From: Planctomycetota bacterium | GTDB taxonomy: Bacteria > Planctomycetota > Planctomycetia > Gemmatales > Gemmataceae | NCBI GenBank assembly: GCA_016177925.1 | Contig: JACOUH010000078.1 | Coordinates: forward strand, 1 to 40,785 | Direction: 5' to 3' | Length of the DNA stretch: 40,785 bases | Part shown: one piece after another, positions 29,458 to 38,070 of the stretch | Numbering within the stretch: the first letter of the stretch is position 1 | How the letters are laid out: every line of letters starts with the position of its first letter | The notes under the pieces: generated by a model | Seen by the model: only the letters and a program-made list of their open reading frames with translations | What the model was told of the DNA's origin: nothing | Database searches by the model: none | Position numbers and translations under genes: made by a program

Positions 29458-29526
29458 TGCCATGCTTGGGCGGCCTGGTGCGGCGGGGTCGATCTCCCGG
29501 ACCGCGCCGGCCGCCCAAGCATGCCA
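29458..29526. repeat. Palindrome with 18-bp arms (copy 1)
   Basis: tgccatgcttgggcggcc (29458-29475) and its exact reverse complement (29509-29526). The same arms, with different loop sequence, recur at 35493-35561; upstream flanks of the two also match in part (gcaaggggt-like). Confidence 0.88.
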
Positions 29527-29531
29527 CGCGG

Positions 29532-29581
29532 CCCCGAGGGGACCACTTGCCCCAATCCCCGAGGGGACCACTTGCCCCAAT
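29532..29581. repeat. 25-bp unit repeated twice in tandem
   Basis: Bases 29532-29556 and 29557-29581 are identical 25-mers that begin ccccgaggggaccacttgcc. Each contains a small hairpin (ccccgagggg). They directly follow the palindrome at 29458-29526. Confidence 0.85.
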
Positions 29582-29916
29582 CCCAGGAGCGAGTTAGCGG
29601 CGAGGTCGGGCCGCACACCGCAGCGGGTGCCGGCAAAACGGAAGTTCCGGGCGCGGTGCCGGTCGAGCAATGCCAGGACCTTCCTCCGCGTGAAGTCTAC
29701 TGTCCCCTACCGCTTCCGTGTCCATCGTAGTCTTCCTCGTACACGTCGTCCAAGAGCCGCGGATTCGCATCAACGCTCGGAACTTGTTGATGAACCCGCA
29801 AGGCAAGCGAGTGAAATCTCATTGCCTGGACGAATCCCAGGGGCTACGATCCAACTCATCTCTTTGAGTGCGCGACCCTGGGCTGTTTCTATCGGCTTCC
29901 AGCGGAGAGTGCCCGC
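29582..29916. other. Intergenic region upstream of the ECF sigma factor gene; possible decayed coding sequence
   Basis: On the minus strand, 29697-29822 encodes a 41-residue frame (MRFHSLALRVHQQVPSVDAN onward, ending DDVYEEDYDGHGSGRGQ) of protein-like composition but with no clear ribosome-binding site. Just downstream, in another frame, FTRRKVLALLDRHRARNFRF also looks protein-like. Together they could be a remnant of one frameshifted gene. On the plus strand the region carries the sigma-factor promoter. Confidence 0.3.
29822..29850 (+). promoter_or_regulatory. Candidate promoter of the ECF sigma factor gene
   Basis: TTGCCT (29822-29827) and TACGAT (29845-29850) are separated by 17 bases; each matches the consensus at four of six positions. 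It lies 67 bases before the GTG start. Confidence 0.3.
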
Positions 29917-30477
29917 GTGGATACGCCTGCCAGCCTGCTCGAACGACTGCGACGCCCCGACGACCCGGCGGCCTGGGACCGCTTCGTCGAGTTGTACACG
30001 CCGCTGCTGTACTACTGGGCACGCTGCACCGGCTTGCAGCAGGCCGATGCCGCCGACCTCGTCCAGGAGGTTCTTGTCGTTCTGTTCCGCAAGTTGCCGG
30101 AGTTCACCTACGACAAGCAACGCAGCTTTCGCAACTGGCTGCGCACCATCACCCTGAACAAGTGGCGCGAGAGCAAACGCCGACGCGCCCCGGTGTCGTT
30201 CGAGGCCGGCGCGGCCCTGGACGAGGTTGCCGCCCCCGACGACATGGCCGCGCTCGAGGAGAAGGAATATCGCCGGCACCTTGTCGGGCAGGCGCTGGAA
30301 GTGCTGCGCGACGAGTTCCCCGCCACGACCTGGAAAGCCTTTGAGGAATACGCGCTGAACAACCGTCACGCCGAGGAAGTGGCGGCGGAGCTGGGCCTTC
30401 GAGTCGGCAGGGTCTACGCCGCCAAGTCACGCGTGCTGAGCCGGTTGCGCCAGGAGCTGGACGGCCTGCTCGATTGA
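29917..30477 (+). CDS. ECF-type RNA polymerase sigma factor
   Basis: A 186-residue sigma-70 family protein with only regions 2 and 4. Region 2 is at residues ~20-90 (DRFVELYTPLLYYWARCTGL, ADLVQEVLVVLFRKLPEF, SFRNWLRTITLNKWRESKRR), which binds core polymerase and the -10 DNA. Region 4 is at ~125-182 (WKAFEEYALNNRHAEEVAAE, VGRVYAAKSRVLSRLRQEL), a helix-turn-helix reading the -35. It starts with GTG; GGAGAG lies upstream. It sits 130 bp before, and in line with, a kinase gene whose N-terminus has an anti-sigma-like zinc finger, so the kinase may control this sigma factor. No separate anti-sigma gene is present. Confidence 0.93.
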   Translation: MDTPASLLERLRRPDDPAAWDRFVELYTPLLYYWARCTGLQQADAADLVQEVLVVLFRKLPEFTYDKQRSFRNWLRTITLNKWRESKRRRAPVSFEAGAALDEVAAPDDMAALEEKEYRRHLVGQALEVLRDEFPATTWKAFEEYALNNRHAEEVAAELGLRVGRVYAAKSRVLSRLRQELDGLLD

Positions 30478-30607
30478 ACCAGCGGAGCGACGGCGAAAGT
30501 GATTCCGATTTTTCCGGGAAGATTCCTGCCCATCGGCGCATACTCTCCTTACAGAGAGGCCCACAACGGCGTCCCCCGCACCGAGAGTGCGAATCAGGAG
30601 AGAACCC

Positions 30608-32740
30608 ATGACCATCGCGTACGCCTGTCCGGGCCGCGATATCCTGCGCCGGCTGATGCTCGGCGAGTTTGCCGGCCCCACAGGAGACCGACTGGCCGAG
30701 CATCTGGAGCAGTGCGACCACTGTGCCAGCGCCGTCAAGACGCTTCAGGCAGAGGACACCCTCCTGGAGGCGGCCCGCGCTCGCGTCACGCTGGCGAACG
30801 TGCCCGAGGGGGAGACGGTCCGCGGCCTGGTCGAGCGGCTCCGCCGGCTGGGGCCGCCGGCCGCGGAGCCGGGCGGCGAGAGCGCCCTGATGGGCAGTGC
30901 GGAAGAGACGCAGCCGGTGGCCGGCGCCCCCGCCGCTCCCGCCGGCCGAGAGGCAACTCCCGAGGACACCTACGACTTTCTGTCGCCGTCGCAGGGACCG
31001 GGCGAGCTGGGCCGGCTGGGGACGTACCGGATTCTGAAAGTGCTCGGCGGCGGCGGGATGGGCGTCGTCTTTCTGGCGGAGGACGTCGTGCTTCAGCGGC
31101 AGGTCGCTCTCAAGGTCATGCGGCCGGAGGCAGCCCGCCAGCGGAAGGCGCGGGAGCGCTTCCTGCGCGAGGCGCGGGCGGTGGCGGAGCTGGAGCACGA
31201 GAATATCGTCCCGATCTACGGCATCGGGGAGGAGAGCGGTGTACCGTTCCTCGCGATGCAGTTGCTGAAAGGGATGAGCCTGGAGGAACGGCTGAAGCGG
31301 CCCGGCCCGCTGAGTGTGCCGCAGGTGCTGCGGCTGGGCCGGCAGATCGCCCGTGGCCTGCAGGCGGCGCATGCGGCCGGCCTGATCCACCGCGACATCA
31401 AGCCGGCGAACCTGTGGATCGAGCCAGACAGCGGCGGCCGCATCAAGGTCCTCGACTTCGGCCTGACCCGCCCCGTTCACGACGAGGCCCACCTGACGCA
31501 AAGCGGGATGATCGTCGGGACGCCGTCGTACATGGCGCCGGAGCAGGCCCGCGGCGAGGCGGTTGATGCTCGCTGCGACCTGTTCAGCCTGGGCGTGGTG
31601 CTGTACCGGATCTGCACCGGCAAGCTGCCCTTCCGCAATGACAGCGTGACCGCCGCACTGACCTCGCTGGCAGCGGACACGCCGGCGCCGCCCCAGTCCG
31701 TCAACCCGTCACTGCCAGCGCCGCTGGCCGAGCTGATCGTGCAGCTACTCGCCAAGGACCCGGCGCGGCGGCCGGCCTCGGCCGGGGAGGTCGCTGGCCG
31801 CTTGCAGACCCTCGAGCGCCAACTGGCCGCGTCGGGCCCGCCGGTTTCCTCGCAGACGACGGATTTGCCGGCACTTCTCCCCGCCCGCCCCCGAAGGCCC
31901 CGCCGCCGTATCCTGCTAGCCGCCGCCGTCGCGCTGTTGGCCCTGTTGCCCCTGGGCTACTTCTTCGGCGGCACGGTGATTCGCTTCGCCACGAACAAGG
32001 GGGAGCTGGTCATCGAGACGGACGACCCCAACATCGAGGTGACGATCAAGGGCGAGAGCGCCATCATTTACGACAAGGTGAAGGACCGTCGCTTCGTGCT
32101 GACCGCCGGCGACTACGAGGTTGAGGTGCGCGGGGACGACATGCGCTTCACCACGAAGCGGTTCACCATCACGCGCGGCGGCAAGGAGACGCTCAACGCC
32201 CGCCTGGAGCCGGCCAGGGCCAGGCCGCCCGACGTGAAGCCTGTAGTTGCCAGCGACGAGCGGAAGGCGGCCGAGTGGGTGCTGTTACTCGGCGGTAAGG
32301 TCGTGATCCGCACGGCTGACCAGGAGCAGGAGATCTCGGCGTCCAAGGATCTGCCTTCGGGGGCTTTTCATCTCTTGCAAATCAACTTGAGTGGCCTGCC
32401 GGTCAGCGACGCGGAGTTGGTTCACTTCAAGGGGCTCGCCAACCTCGCAGCCCTGAGCTTGCACGGCACGCAGGTCAGCGACGCCGGGCTGGTTCACCTC
32501 AAGGGACTGACCAACCTCACGGCGCTGGACCTGGACGGCACGCGGGTCAGCGACGCCGGGCTGGTTCACCTCAAGGGACTGACCAACCTCACAGAACTGA
32601 ACCTGCACGGAACGCAGGTCAGCGACGCCGGGCTGGTTCACCTCAAGGGACTGACCAACCTCACGGCGCTGGACCTGGACGGCACGCCGGGCAGCGACGG
32701 CGGGTCAGTGATGCCGGGCTGGAGCACCTCAAGGCGCTGA
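30608..32740 (+). CDS. Ser/Thr protein kinase with zinc finger, TM segment and LRRs (truncated by frameshift)
   Basis: A 710-residue receptor-like kinase. Residues ~15-45 hold an HxxxCxxC motif ([15 protein letters not shown]32, C36, C39) like anti-sigma zinc fingers. The kinase domain runs ~133-400, with [33 protein letters not shown] (~260), DFGLTR (~283) and MAPEQARG, all intact. A membrane helix is at ~433-460 ([20 protein letters not shown]). Outside follow a PEGA-like domain and an AEWVLLLGG domain with leucine-rich repeats of 24 residues ([20 protein letters not shown]). The frame ends early at 32740 after aberrant residues; LRR coding continues in another frame (32701-33738). The ATG has AGGAGAG upstream. 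Probably the partner of the sigma factor just before it. If the frameshift is real, the product lacks most of its sensor domain. Confidence 0.88.
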   Translation: MTIAYACPGRDILRRLMLGEFAGPTGDRLAEHLEQCDHCASAVKTLQAEDTLLEAARARVTLANVPEGETVRGLVERLRRLGPPAAEPGGESALMGSAEETQPVAGAPAAPAGREATPEDTYDFLSPSQGPGELGRLGTYRILKVLGGGGMGVVFLAEDVVLQRQVALKVMRPEAARQRKARERFLREARAVAELEHENIVPIYGIGEESGVPFLAMQLLKGMSLEERLKRPGPLSVPQVLRLGRQIARGLQAAHAAGLIHRDIKPANLWIEPDSGGRIKVLDFGLTRPVHDEAHLTQSGMIVGTPSYMAPEQARGEAVDARCDLFSLGVVLYRICTGKLPFRNDSVTAALTSLAADTPAPPQSVNPSLPAPLAELIVQLLAKDPARRPASAGEVAGRLQTLERQLAASGPPVSSQTTDLPALLPARPRRPRRRILLAAAVALLALLPLGYFFGGTVIRFATNKGELVIETDDPNIEVTIKGESAIIYDKVKDRRFVLTAGDYEVEVRGDDMRFTTKRFTITRGGKETLNARLEPARARPPDVKPVVASDERKAAEWVLLLGGKVVIRTADQEQEISASKDLPSGAFHLLQINLSGLPVSDAELVHFKGLANLAALSLHGTQVSDAGLVHLKGLTNLTALDLDGTRVSDAGLVHLKGLTNLTELNLHGTQVSDAGLVHLKGLTNLTALDLDGTPGSDGGSVMPGWSTSRR

Positions 32741-32991
32741 CCAAGCTGACGGGCCTTTCCCTGGAAGGCACGCGGATCAGCGACGCCGGGCTGGTCCACC
32801 TCAAGGCGCTGCCCAACCTCACGACACTTATCCTTCAAGGCACGCAGGTCAGCGACGCCGGGCTGGTTCACCTCAAGGGGCTGACCAACTTCACATACCT
32901 GAACCTGAACGGTACGCGGGTCAGCGACGCCTCGCTGGCATTCTTCCTGTCGCAGGCAAAGCTGCAGGTGTTGGATCTGACCGGTACGCGT
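32402..32991 (+). repeat. 72-bp tandem repeats encoding LRRs, with a 14-bp phase slip
   Basis: The motif gtcagcgacgc or a close variant recurs at 32402, 32474, 32546, 32618 and 32690, exactly 72 bp apart. It next appears at 32704 (14 bp later) and then continues at 72-bp steps: 32776, 32848, 32920. Units at 32474 and 32618 differ by one base, so the tract has been copied recently. The slip at 32690-32704 equals a 58-bp deletion (72 minus 14) or a 14-bp insertion and is the cause of the frameshift. Confidence 0.9.
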
Positions 32992-33738
32992 CTCTCGGCC
33001 AAGGGCTTCGCCGACCTCAAGGCCGCTTTCCCCAGCGCCGAGTTGTCCTGGTCGACGCCGACGCGCACCGCGGCCGAGGCCGTACTCGCCCTGGGAGGCA
33101 CCGTCCACGTCCGTCCCGACGGCGGCGGCGAACGGCTCGTCCGGGCTGCCGCCGACCTGCCGGCGCAATACTTCCGGGTCACGCAGGTCCGCATGGCTGG
33201 GATCGGCAGGCCGCTGGGCGACCTCGCCCCCAAGCTGGGCGCGCTGACGGACCCCACCTTCGACGACCTGCGAGTGCTCGACCTGTCGGGGACGGCCGCC
33301 ACCGACGCCGATCTGCGGGATCACCTGGGGAAGCTGACGAAGCTGGTCGAGTTGTCCCTGGCCCAGACGCAGGTCAGCGACGATGGCCTGGCTTCCCTCG
33401 CGGCCCTCAAACAGCTCCGCCGCCTGGTGCTCGACGGCACCACCCTCCGCGGCACCGGCCTGGCCCGCCTGAAGGATCTGCCCGAGCTGGTCGAGTTGCG
33501 TCTGGGCTGCCCGACGCTGACGGACCTGGGGATCAAGCCGCTGGGCGAACTGAAGCGCCTGCAGAAGCTGTCGCTGGCCGGCAGCGGCGTCAGCGACGAG
33601 GGCCTGGCGTCGCTGTCGGGCCTGGACAAACTTCAGGAGCTGGACCTGACCGGCACGAGAGTGACTGCCGAAGGGATCGCCGCCCTGAAGAAGGCGCTGC
33701 CCAAATGCAAGGTCCTCTCCGGCCCGGCGCCGAAGTGA
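32701..33738 (+). pseudogene. Out-of-frame C-terminal LRR part of the kinase gene
   Basis: Continues the LRR sensor of the kinase gene in the next frame: [20 protein letters not shown] and three further repeats, then a second copy of the AEWVL-type domain (AAEAVLALGGTVHVRPDGGG) and five more, more diverged LRRs, ending KVLSGPAPK. There is no plausible start codon with a ribosome-binding site at its beginning; the first ATG (32968) is inside an LRR. It was clearly once joined to 30608-32740. Either the gene is broken in this strain, or the sequence has an assembly or indel error in the repeat tract. No slippery sequence for programmed frameshifting was seen. Confidence 0.8.
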
Positions 33739-33775
33739 TCGCCCGTCCGGCGTCCCGGAGGCCATCGGACCGAGG

Positions 33776-34177
33776 TCAGTCGAGAATCTCAACGGGGATA
33801 TCGGTGCAGCGGATCAGTTGCGCGTCGTTTGTCAGAAACAACCCGCAGCCGTGTTCGATGGCAGCGGCCAGGTGGAGCGCGTCCGGCAGCTTCAGCCGGT
33901 AGGTTGCCCGCACCTGCGCCGCTCGCTCGCAGACGGCGGCGGTGAGCGGAAAGACGCGGATGGCAGGATCGCTGAAAAAGGCCTGGTAACTCGCCAGAAT
34001 GGTGGCATCGCCGCTGCGAAGCGGTCCGACCAGGCATTCCGTCCGGGTCAAGTCGCTGACGGCAAGCTCGTCCCCGGCGGCACGCAGAGCGGCGACCCGG
34101 GCCTTGATGCGGGGCCACCAGACCGGATTGCGCTCCACAAAGTAGATGACGCAATTTGCATCCAGGTAGACGATCAT
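33776..34177 (-). CDS. PIN-domain toxin, VapC family
   Basis: A 133-residue PIN-domain ribonuclease. The conserved acidic residues are visible: Asp in VYLDANCVIYF (residue 6), Glu in LTRTECLVG (about 46), Asp in LPDALHLAAA (about 100) and the final TNDAQLI (Asp about 118). VapC toxins cleave tRNA or rRNA when released from their antitoxin. The start ATG (34177) overlaps the antitoxin stop codon by four bases (ATGA), the standard toxin-antitoxin coupling, and GGAGCGAGG precedes it inside the antitoxin gene. Target RNA is unknown. Confidence 0.9.
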   Translation of the reverse strand: MIVYLDANCVIYFVERNPVWWPRIKARVAALRAAGDELAVSDLTRTECLVGPLRSGDATILASYQAFFSDPAIRVFPLTAAVCERAAQVRATYRLKLPDALHLAAAIEHGCGLFLTNDAQLIRCTDIPVEILD

Positions 34178-34497
34178 CCTCCTCGCTCCTTGGACGGACG
34201 AGCCGCGCGCCCTTCGGATTGAATCTGCTCGAGCCCCCGCAGGCGCTCTTCCCACTCATCGCGCGTAGCCTGGCGTTCCGCCTCGACTTCCTCAACGCTG
34301 CGGGGAACGTGCCCGCTGGCTTGTTGGCGGTCCCAGATTGCCTGCATCCGCTGCCAGAAAGGATCGTCGGCGGGAACTTCCGGCAGCGGAACGACCGTTA
34401 CCTGGACGCGGCCGGCGGGGAGCGCGACCTTGTCGATTACTTCCAGCGTGCCGTCCGACTTGATGACGCCCTCAACGACGACAGGATGAACAGCCAT
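34174..34497 (-). CDS. Probable cognate antitoxin of the PIN toxin
   Basis: A 107-residue protein upstream of, and overlapping, the vapC-like gene. Residues 1-40 (VVVEGVIKSDGTLEVIDKVA, then LPAGRVQVTVVPLP) resemble the beta-rich DUF104/AF2212-type antitoxin fold rather than a classical AbrB or ribbon-helix-helix VapB. The rest is a long charged helix (RSVEEVEAERQATRDEWEER), suited to wrapping the toxin. No DNA-binding motif is obvious, so how the operon is autoregulated is unclear. ATG 34497 follows GGGAGG by eight bases. The antitoxin role is inferred from position and overlap, not from a recognised family match. Confidence 0.75.
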   Translation of the reverse strand: MAVHPVVVEGVIKSDGTLEVIDKVALPAGRVQVTVVPLPEVPADDPFWQRMQAIWDRQQASGHVPRSVEEVEAERQATRDEWEERLRGLEQIQSEGRAARPSKERGG

Positions 34498-34642
34498 GTT
34501 GGAGCCTCCCCATTCTCTCCAAAACACTGCGGCCACCTTCATTCTACCCGAAGAGGCCGGGCGGGAACCGTGATTTGCGTTCCTCCATGTTCCCCACCCT
34601 CCAGGAGAAGAGATCGGGCGTCGGCGCCACGGACAGTTCCGG

Positions 34643-34672
34643 TTGCCCGTCTCCCGCTTTGGCCGTTATTCT
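34643..34672 (+). promoter_or_regulatory. Candidate promoter of the second DUF4058 gene
   Basis: TTGCCC (34643-34648) and TATTCT (34667-34672) with an 18-base spacer lie about 39 bases before the ATG, followed by GGAGG. The boxes are partial matches only. Confidence 0.3.
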
Positions 34673-34710
34673 GGGAGAGATGTTTGCGTAGGCCTCCGGA
34701 GGACCTTCTC

Positions 34711-35457
34711 ATGAAATCGCCGTTTCCGGGTATGGATCCCTACATCGAGGATTGCGGGCTGTGGGGGGATTTCCATTTCAGTCTCATTGCCGCTATCGCG
34801 AAGGTCCTGGCCGAAGCCGCACCCGAGCACTACCTCGTTCGCATCGGAGAGCGATCCTACCTGGTTCTCGTGGACGAGGAGGACAAGGCCAGCTACCCCT
34901 TGCCCCCCGACGTACGCGTTCTTGCCACGCAAGAGGATGCACCGCTGACGATGCGCGTTTTCATCGAGGAGGAGCACCGTGAGGCGTTCGTCGAGATCTC
35001 CGAGGCTACCCCTGAGCAGCGGTTGGTCACCTGCATCGAGTTCCTATCGCCCTCCAACAAACACGCCGGCTCGGACGGGCGGGACCTTTACCTGCGCAAG
35101 CGACAAAGTCTCCTGCTGGGCAATGCCAACCTGATCGAGATCGACCTGCTACGTGGCGGGCAGCGCATGCCCATGCTTGACCCCTGGCCGAAGAGTCCCT
35201 ACACGCTTATGGTCGCCCGAGCGAAGAAGTATCAGCTCTGCAAGGCCTGGCCGGCGCACTTCCGGCGGCCGTTGCCGCGCATCCCCGTGCCGCTGCTCAA
35301 GCCCGATCCCGACCTTTCTCTCGACCTGCAGCCGATAATCGATGGGATCTATCAGCGATCCCGTTACGAGCGCAGCATCGACTACACCCGGCCGCTGAGC
35401 CCACCGCTCGGCCCCGACGAGAGCGCCTGGCTGCAACAACAACTCCGCGCTCGCTAA
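34711..35457 (+). CDS. DUF4058 family protein
   Basis: A 248-residue soluble protein of the uncharacterised DUF4058 family. It has the typical start MKSPFPGMDPYIEDCGLWGD, the core CIEFLSPSNKHAGSDGRDLY and an acidic/Lys pattern (LRKRQSLLLGNANLIEIDLL) reminiscent of PD-(D/E)xK nuclease-like folds, which is inference only. Length and motif order match the family. GGAGG eight bases upstream fixes the ATG at 34711. It is divergent from the toxin-antitoxin pair and is not obviously linked to the gene after it, since a palindrome lies between. The other DUF4058-like protein (12486) is distantly related. Confidence 0.9.
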   Translation: MKSPFPGMDPYIEDCGLWGDFHFSLIAAIAKVLAEAAPEHYLVRIGERSYLVLVDEEDKASYPLPPDVRVLATQEDAPLTMRVFIEEEHREAFVEISEATPEQRLVTCIEFLSPSNKHAGSDGRDLYLRKRQSLLLGNANLIEIDLLRGGQRMPMLDPWPKSPYTLMVARAKKYQLCKAWPAHFRRPLPRIPVPLLKPDPDLSLDLQPIIDGIYQRSRYERSIDYTRPLSPPLGPDESAWLQQQLRAR

Positions 35458-35492
35458 CTAGCTCCAAGGCAAGGGGCAAGTGATTCTGGGTG

Positions 35493-35561
35493 TGCCATGC
35501 TTGGGCGGCCCACTGTGGCTTGGCCTTTGCCCCCGGCAGCGCGGGCCGCCCAAGCATGCCA
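35493..35561. repeat. Palindrome with 18-bp arms (copy 2)
   Basis: tgccatgcttgggcggcc (35493-35510) and its exact reverse complement (35544-35561), identical arms to the element at 29458-29526 but a different 33-base loop. Confidence 0.88.
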
Positions 35562-35723
35562 CCCCGCCCCAGGACCAGGCGTGAGCCAGCGGATTGCCAA
35601 CGACTGCTTTCTGGAGCTTCTGTTCTCCTGGACGGGCCCGAAATATCATGGCCAGGAGAGCGAATACCCGAACAGACACGAATTGCCGCTTTCGGATTCA
35701 TTCCCCTCACCCGGAGATCACCC

Positions 35724-37529
35724 ATGCTGAGACCGCGCGTTGTTGTTGCCGCCACTCTGCTCCTGGGGCTGGGCGGAGTCGCTTCCGCCAAGGAAGATCC
35801 CCTCAAGGGCCTCGACGAGGACATCACCAAGGCCATGCGCGACTGGCAGGTGCCGGGGCTGGCCATCGCCATCGTCAAGGATGATGCGGTGGTCCTGGCC
35901 AAAGGCTACGGGGTGCGCAAGCTCGGCGAGGCCTCGCCGGTCAACGAGCGGACGCTCTTCGCCATCGGCTCGGTCAGCAAGAGCTTCACCGCGGCAGCGC
36001 TGGGGATGCTGGTGGACGAGGGGAAGATGAAGTGGGACGACCCCGTCATCAAGCACCTGCCCGGCTTTCTGCTCAAGGACCCGTTCGTCACCCGCGAAAT
36101 TACTCTGCGCGACCTGCTTTCGCACCGCACCGGCCTGGGCCGGCTCGAACTGGTCTGGTACGGCTCGCCGGCCAGCCGGGAGGACGTCCTGCGGCGGATG
36201 CGCTATGCCAAGTTGGGATCGGGGTTCCGCAGCGGGTTCGGCTATCAGAACGTCATGTACCTGGCCGCGGGGCAGACCATCCCGACGGTGACGGGCAAGA
36301 GCTGGGACGAGTTCGTCAGTCAACGGATCTTCAAGCCCCTGGGGATGACCTCCACCAACACGAGCATCAAGGCCTTCGGCAAGGCAGACAACGTGGCCAC
36401 GCCCCAGGAAAAAAGCGAAGACAAGGTCAAGGTCATCCCCTGGCGGAACATCGACAACATCGGGCCGGCCGGGTCGATCAACTCCAATGTGGTGGACATG
36501 GCCCAGTGGTTGCGGTTGCAACTGGGCGAAGGCACCTACAACAAACAACGACTGCTCAGCTCCGGGGCGATCAAGGAGATGCACATGCCGCAGACGGTCA
36601 TGCGCAATGAAGGGACCACGGCCAAGCTGTTTCCCGATACCCACTTCATGGCCTACGGGCTTGGCTGGATGCTGCAGGACTACCGGGGGCAGAAGATCGT
36701 GCAGCACGGGGGCGGCATTGACGGCATGATCTCGCTGGTGGCCATGATCCCCGAGAAAAAGCTGGGCGTGGTCCTCCTCACCAACAGGGACGGGCAACAG
36801 CTGACGACGGCCCTGGCGTTCCGGATCTTCGACGCCTACCTGGGCGCCCCCCCGCGCGACTGGAGCGCGGAACTGCACAAGACGATCAAGGGCCTGGAAG
36901 ACCTGCAAAAGGATGTCAAGAAGAAGCAGGAGAAGGAGCGCCTTCAGGGGACCAAGCCGGCGCTGGCGCTGGACCAGTACGCGGGGACCTACCGGGACGA
37001 CCTGTACGGGGAGATCAAGATTGTCAAGGAGAAGGACAAGCTCGTCCTGCACTTCGGGCCGTCCTTCATCGGGGACCTGGAGCACTGGAACTACGACACG
37101 TTTCGCATCACCTGGCGAGCCGGGCGTTTCCCCAAGGGCTTCGTCACCTTCCGGCTGACGCCCAAGGCCAAGGTGGAGGACCTGAAGTTCGAGATCACTG
37201 GCATGGGCGACTGGGTCGCCGAGCGGGCGGACGAGAAGGATGCCACGCCCGCCATCATCCTGAGCAAGGAGGAGCTGCGCAAATTCATCGGCAAGTACGA
37301 ATCCAAAACCCCGCCCCTGGAGGTGAGCATCGAGATGGTGGGCGACCAGCTCAAGGGGGTGTCGGGGGGATTGCCGACGGTCACGCTGATGCCCCTCAAG
37401 CCGACGCGTTTCAAGCTGAGCGGCCTGCCGGTCGATGTCTTCCTGGAGTTCGAGTTGGCGGGCGGGAAGGTGAAGAGCGTGACGCTGGAGCAGAAGCCGG
37501 TGACGATTACCCTGGTTCCGAAGAAATGA
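35724..37529 (+). CDS. Exported beta-lactamase-fold serine hydrolase with DUF3471-like tail
   Basis: A 601-residue protein. The signal peptide is MLRPRVVVAATLLLGLGGVA. The penicillin-binding/class C beta-lactamase domain follows, with the nucleophile motif SVSK (near residue 78), the Tyr-x-Asn motif YQN (near 175) and the HGGG box (near 330) that replaces KTG in many esterase-like members. The C-terminal ~200 residues (LDQYAGTYRDDLYGEIKIVK and beyond) form beta-rich DUF3471-like tail domains. Such proteins hydrolyse esters or peptides rather than confer antibiotic resistance; the substrate is unknown. ATG 35724 has GGAG upstream and begins the signal peptide. Confidence 0.92.
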   Translation: MLRPRVVVAATLLLGLGGVASAKEDPLKGLDEDITKAMRDWQVPGLAIAIVKDDAVVLAKGYGVRKLGEASPVNERTLFAIGSVSKSFTAAALGMLVDEGKMKWDDPVIKHLPGFLLKDPFVTREITLRDLLSHRTGLGRLELVWYGSPASREDVLRRMRYAKLGSGFRSGFGYQNVMYLAAGQTIPTVTGKSWDEFVSQRIFKPLGMTSTNTSIKAFGKADNVATPQEKSEDKVKVIPWRNIDNIGPAGSINSNVVDMAQWLRLQLGEGTYNKQRLLSSGAIKEMHMPQTVMRNEGTTAKLFPDTHFMAYGLGWMLQDYRGQKIVQHGGGIDGMISLVAMIPEKKLGVVLLTNRDGQQLTTALAFRIFDAYLGAPPRDWSAELHKTIKGLEDLQKDVKKKQEKERLQGTKPALALDQYAGTYRDDLYGEIKIVKEKDKLVLHFGPSFIGDLEHWNYDTFRITWRAGRFPKGFVTFRLTPKAKVEDLKFEITGMGDWVAERADEKDATPAIILSKEELRKFIGKYESKTPPLEVSIEMVGDQLKGVSGGLPTVTLMPLKPTRFKLSGLPVDVFLEFELAGGKVKSVTLEQKPVTITLVPKK

Positions 37530-38070
37530 CGCCCGGCGGACGTCCCCCGGCTCGTCGCTCACCGCCATCTGGCGGAGCGTGCCAGAGCGGCGAGCCGGAA
37601 ACTGATCTGGGCCGGGCGCAATCCGGGCCAGCAGCCGTACTTCCTTCTCCGCGGGGAGAGGGGAAAAAGACGGCGACGGGGCAAACCGGACGGGCGGTCT
37701 GCGGTCCGGCGGAGAGCCACAGAGCCGGAAAAACTCGCATCTCCGGCAGATTTGACTGTTGACAGAGGGGCCGGGTTTCCGATAGTAGGCAGCAACAAAC
37801 ACGTCTGCAAGCGCGATTCCAGGTCGGCTTTCATCGATTCCTGGAGGATGCCCTGCGGGTTTGACACGCACGGATTGCCGTGCCGGCACTCTCTCTCGCC
37901 CCTCAGTGCGAGCGGGGGCGTGTACACTCTTCGTCTGCGCACCCAACGATGCGAGCGAGGAGGGTCTGCGCCCCCGTGGGGAGGTTGCCATTTCTTGCCT
38001 GAAAAAGGCAATCGTTTGCCATTCGAGGAGAACGGGCCATAACCAACCCCTAACGGAAAGGACTCCGCGC
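37530..38070. other. Intergenic region of about 540 bp
   Basis: No convincing gene. It contains GC-rich imperfect inverted repeats near 37540-37600 and a good candidate promoter at 37759-37786. If that promoter is used, the RTX/CAP mRNA would have a ~280-base leader, long enough for a regulatory structure, though none was recognised. Confidence 0.45.
37759..37786 (+). promoter_or_regulatory. Candidate promoter of the RTX/CAP protein gene
   Basis: A perfect TTGACA (37759-37764), a 16-base spacer and GATAGT (37781-37786, four of six matches). Confidence 0.4.

Noticed and set aside
32402..32991. Regular 72-bp repeats considered as a CRISPR-like array
   Set aside because: There are no unique spacers; the repeats are continuous coding sequence for leucine-rich repeats.
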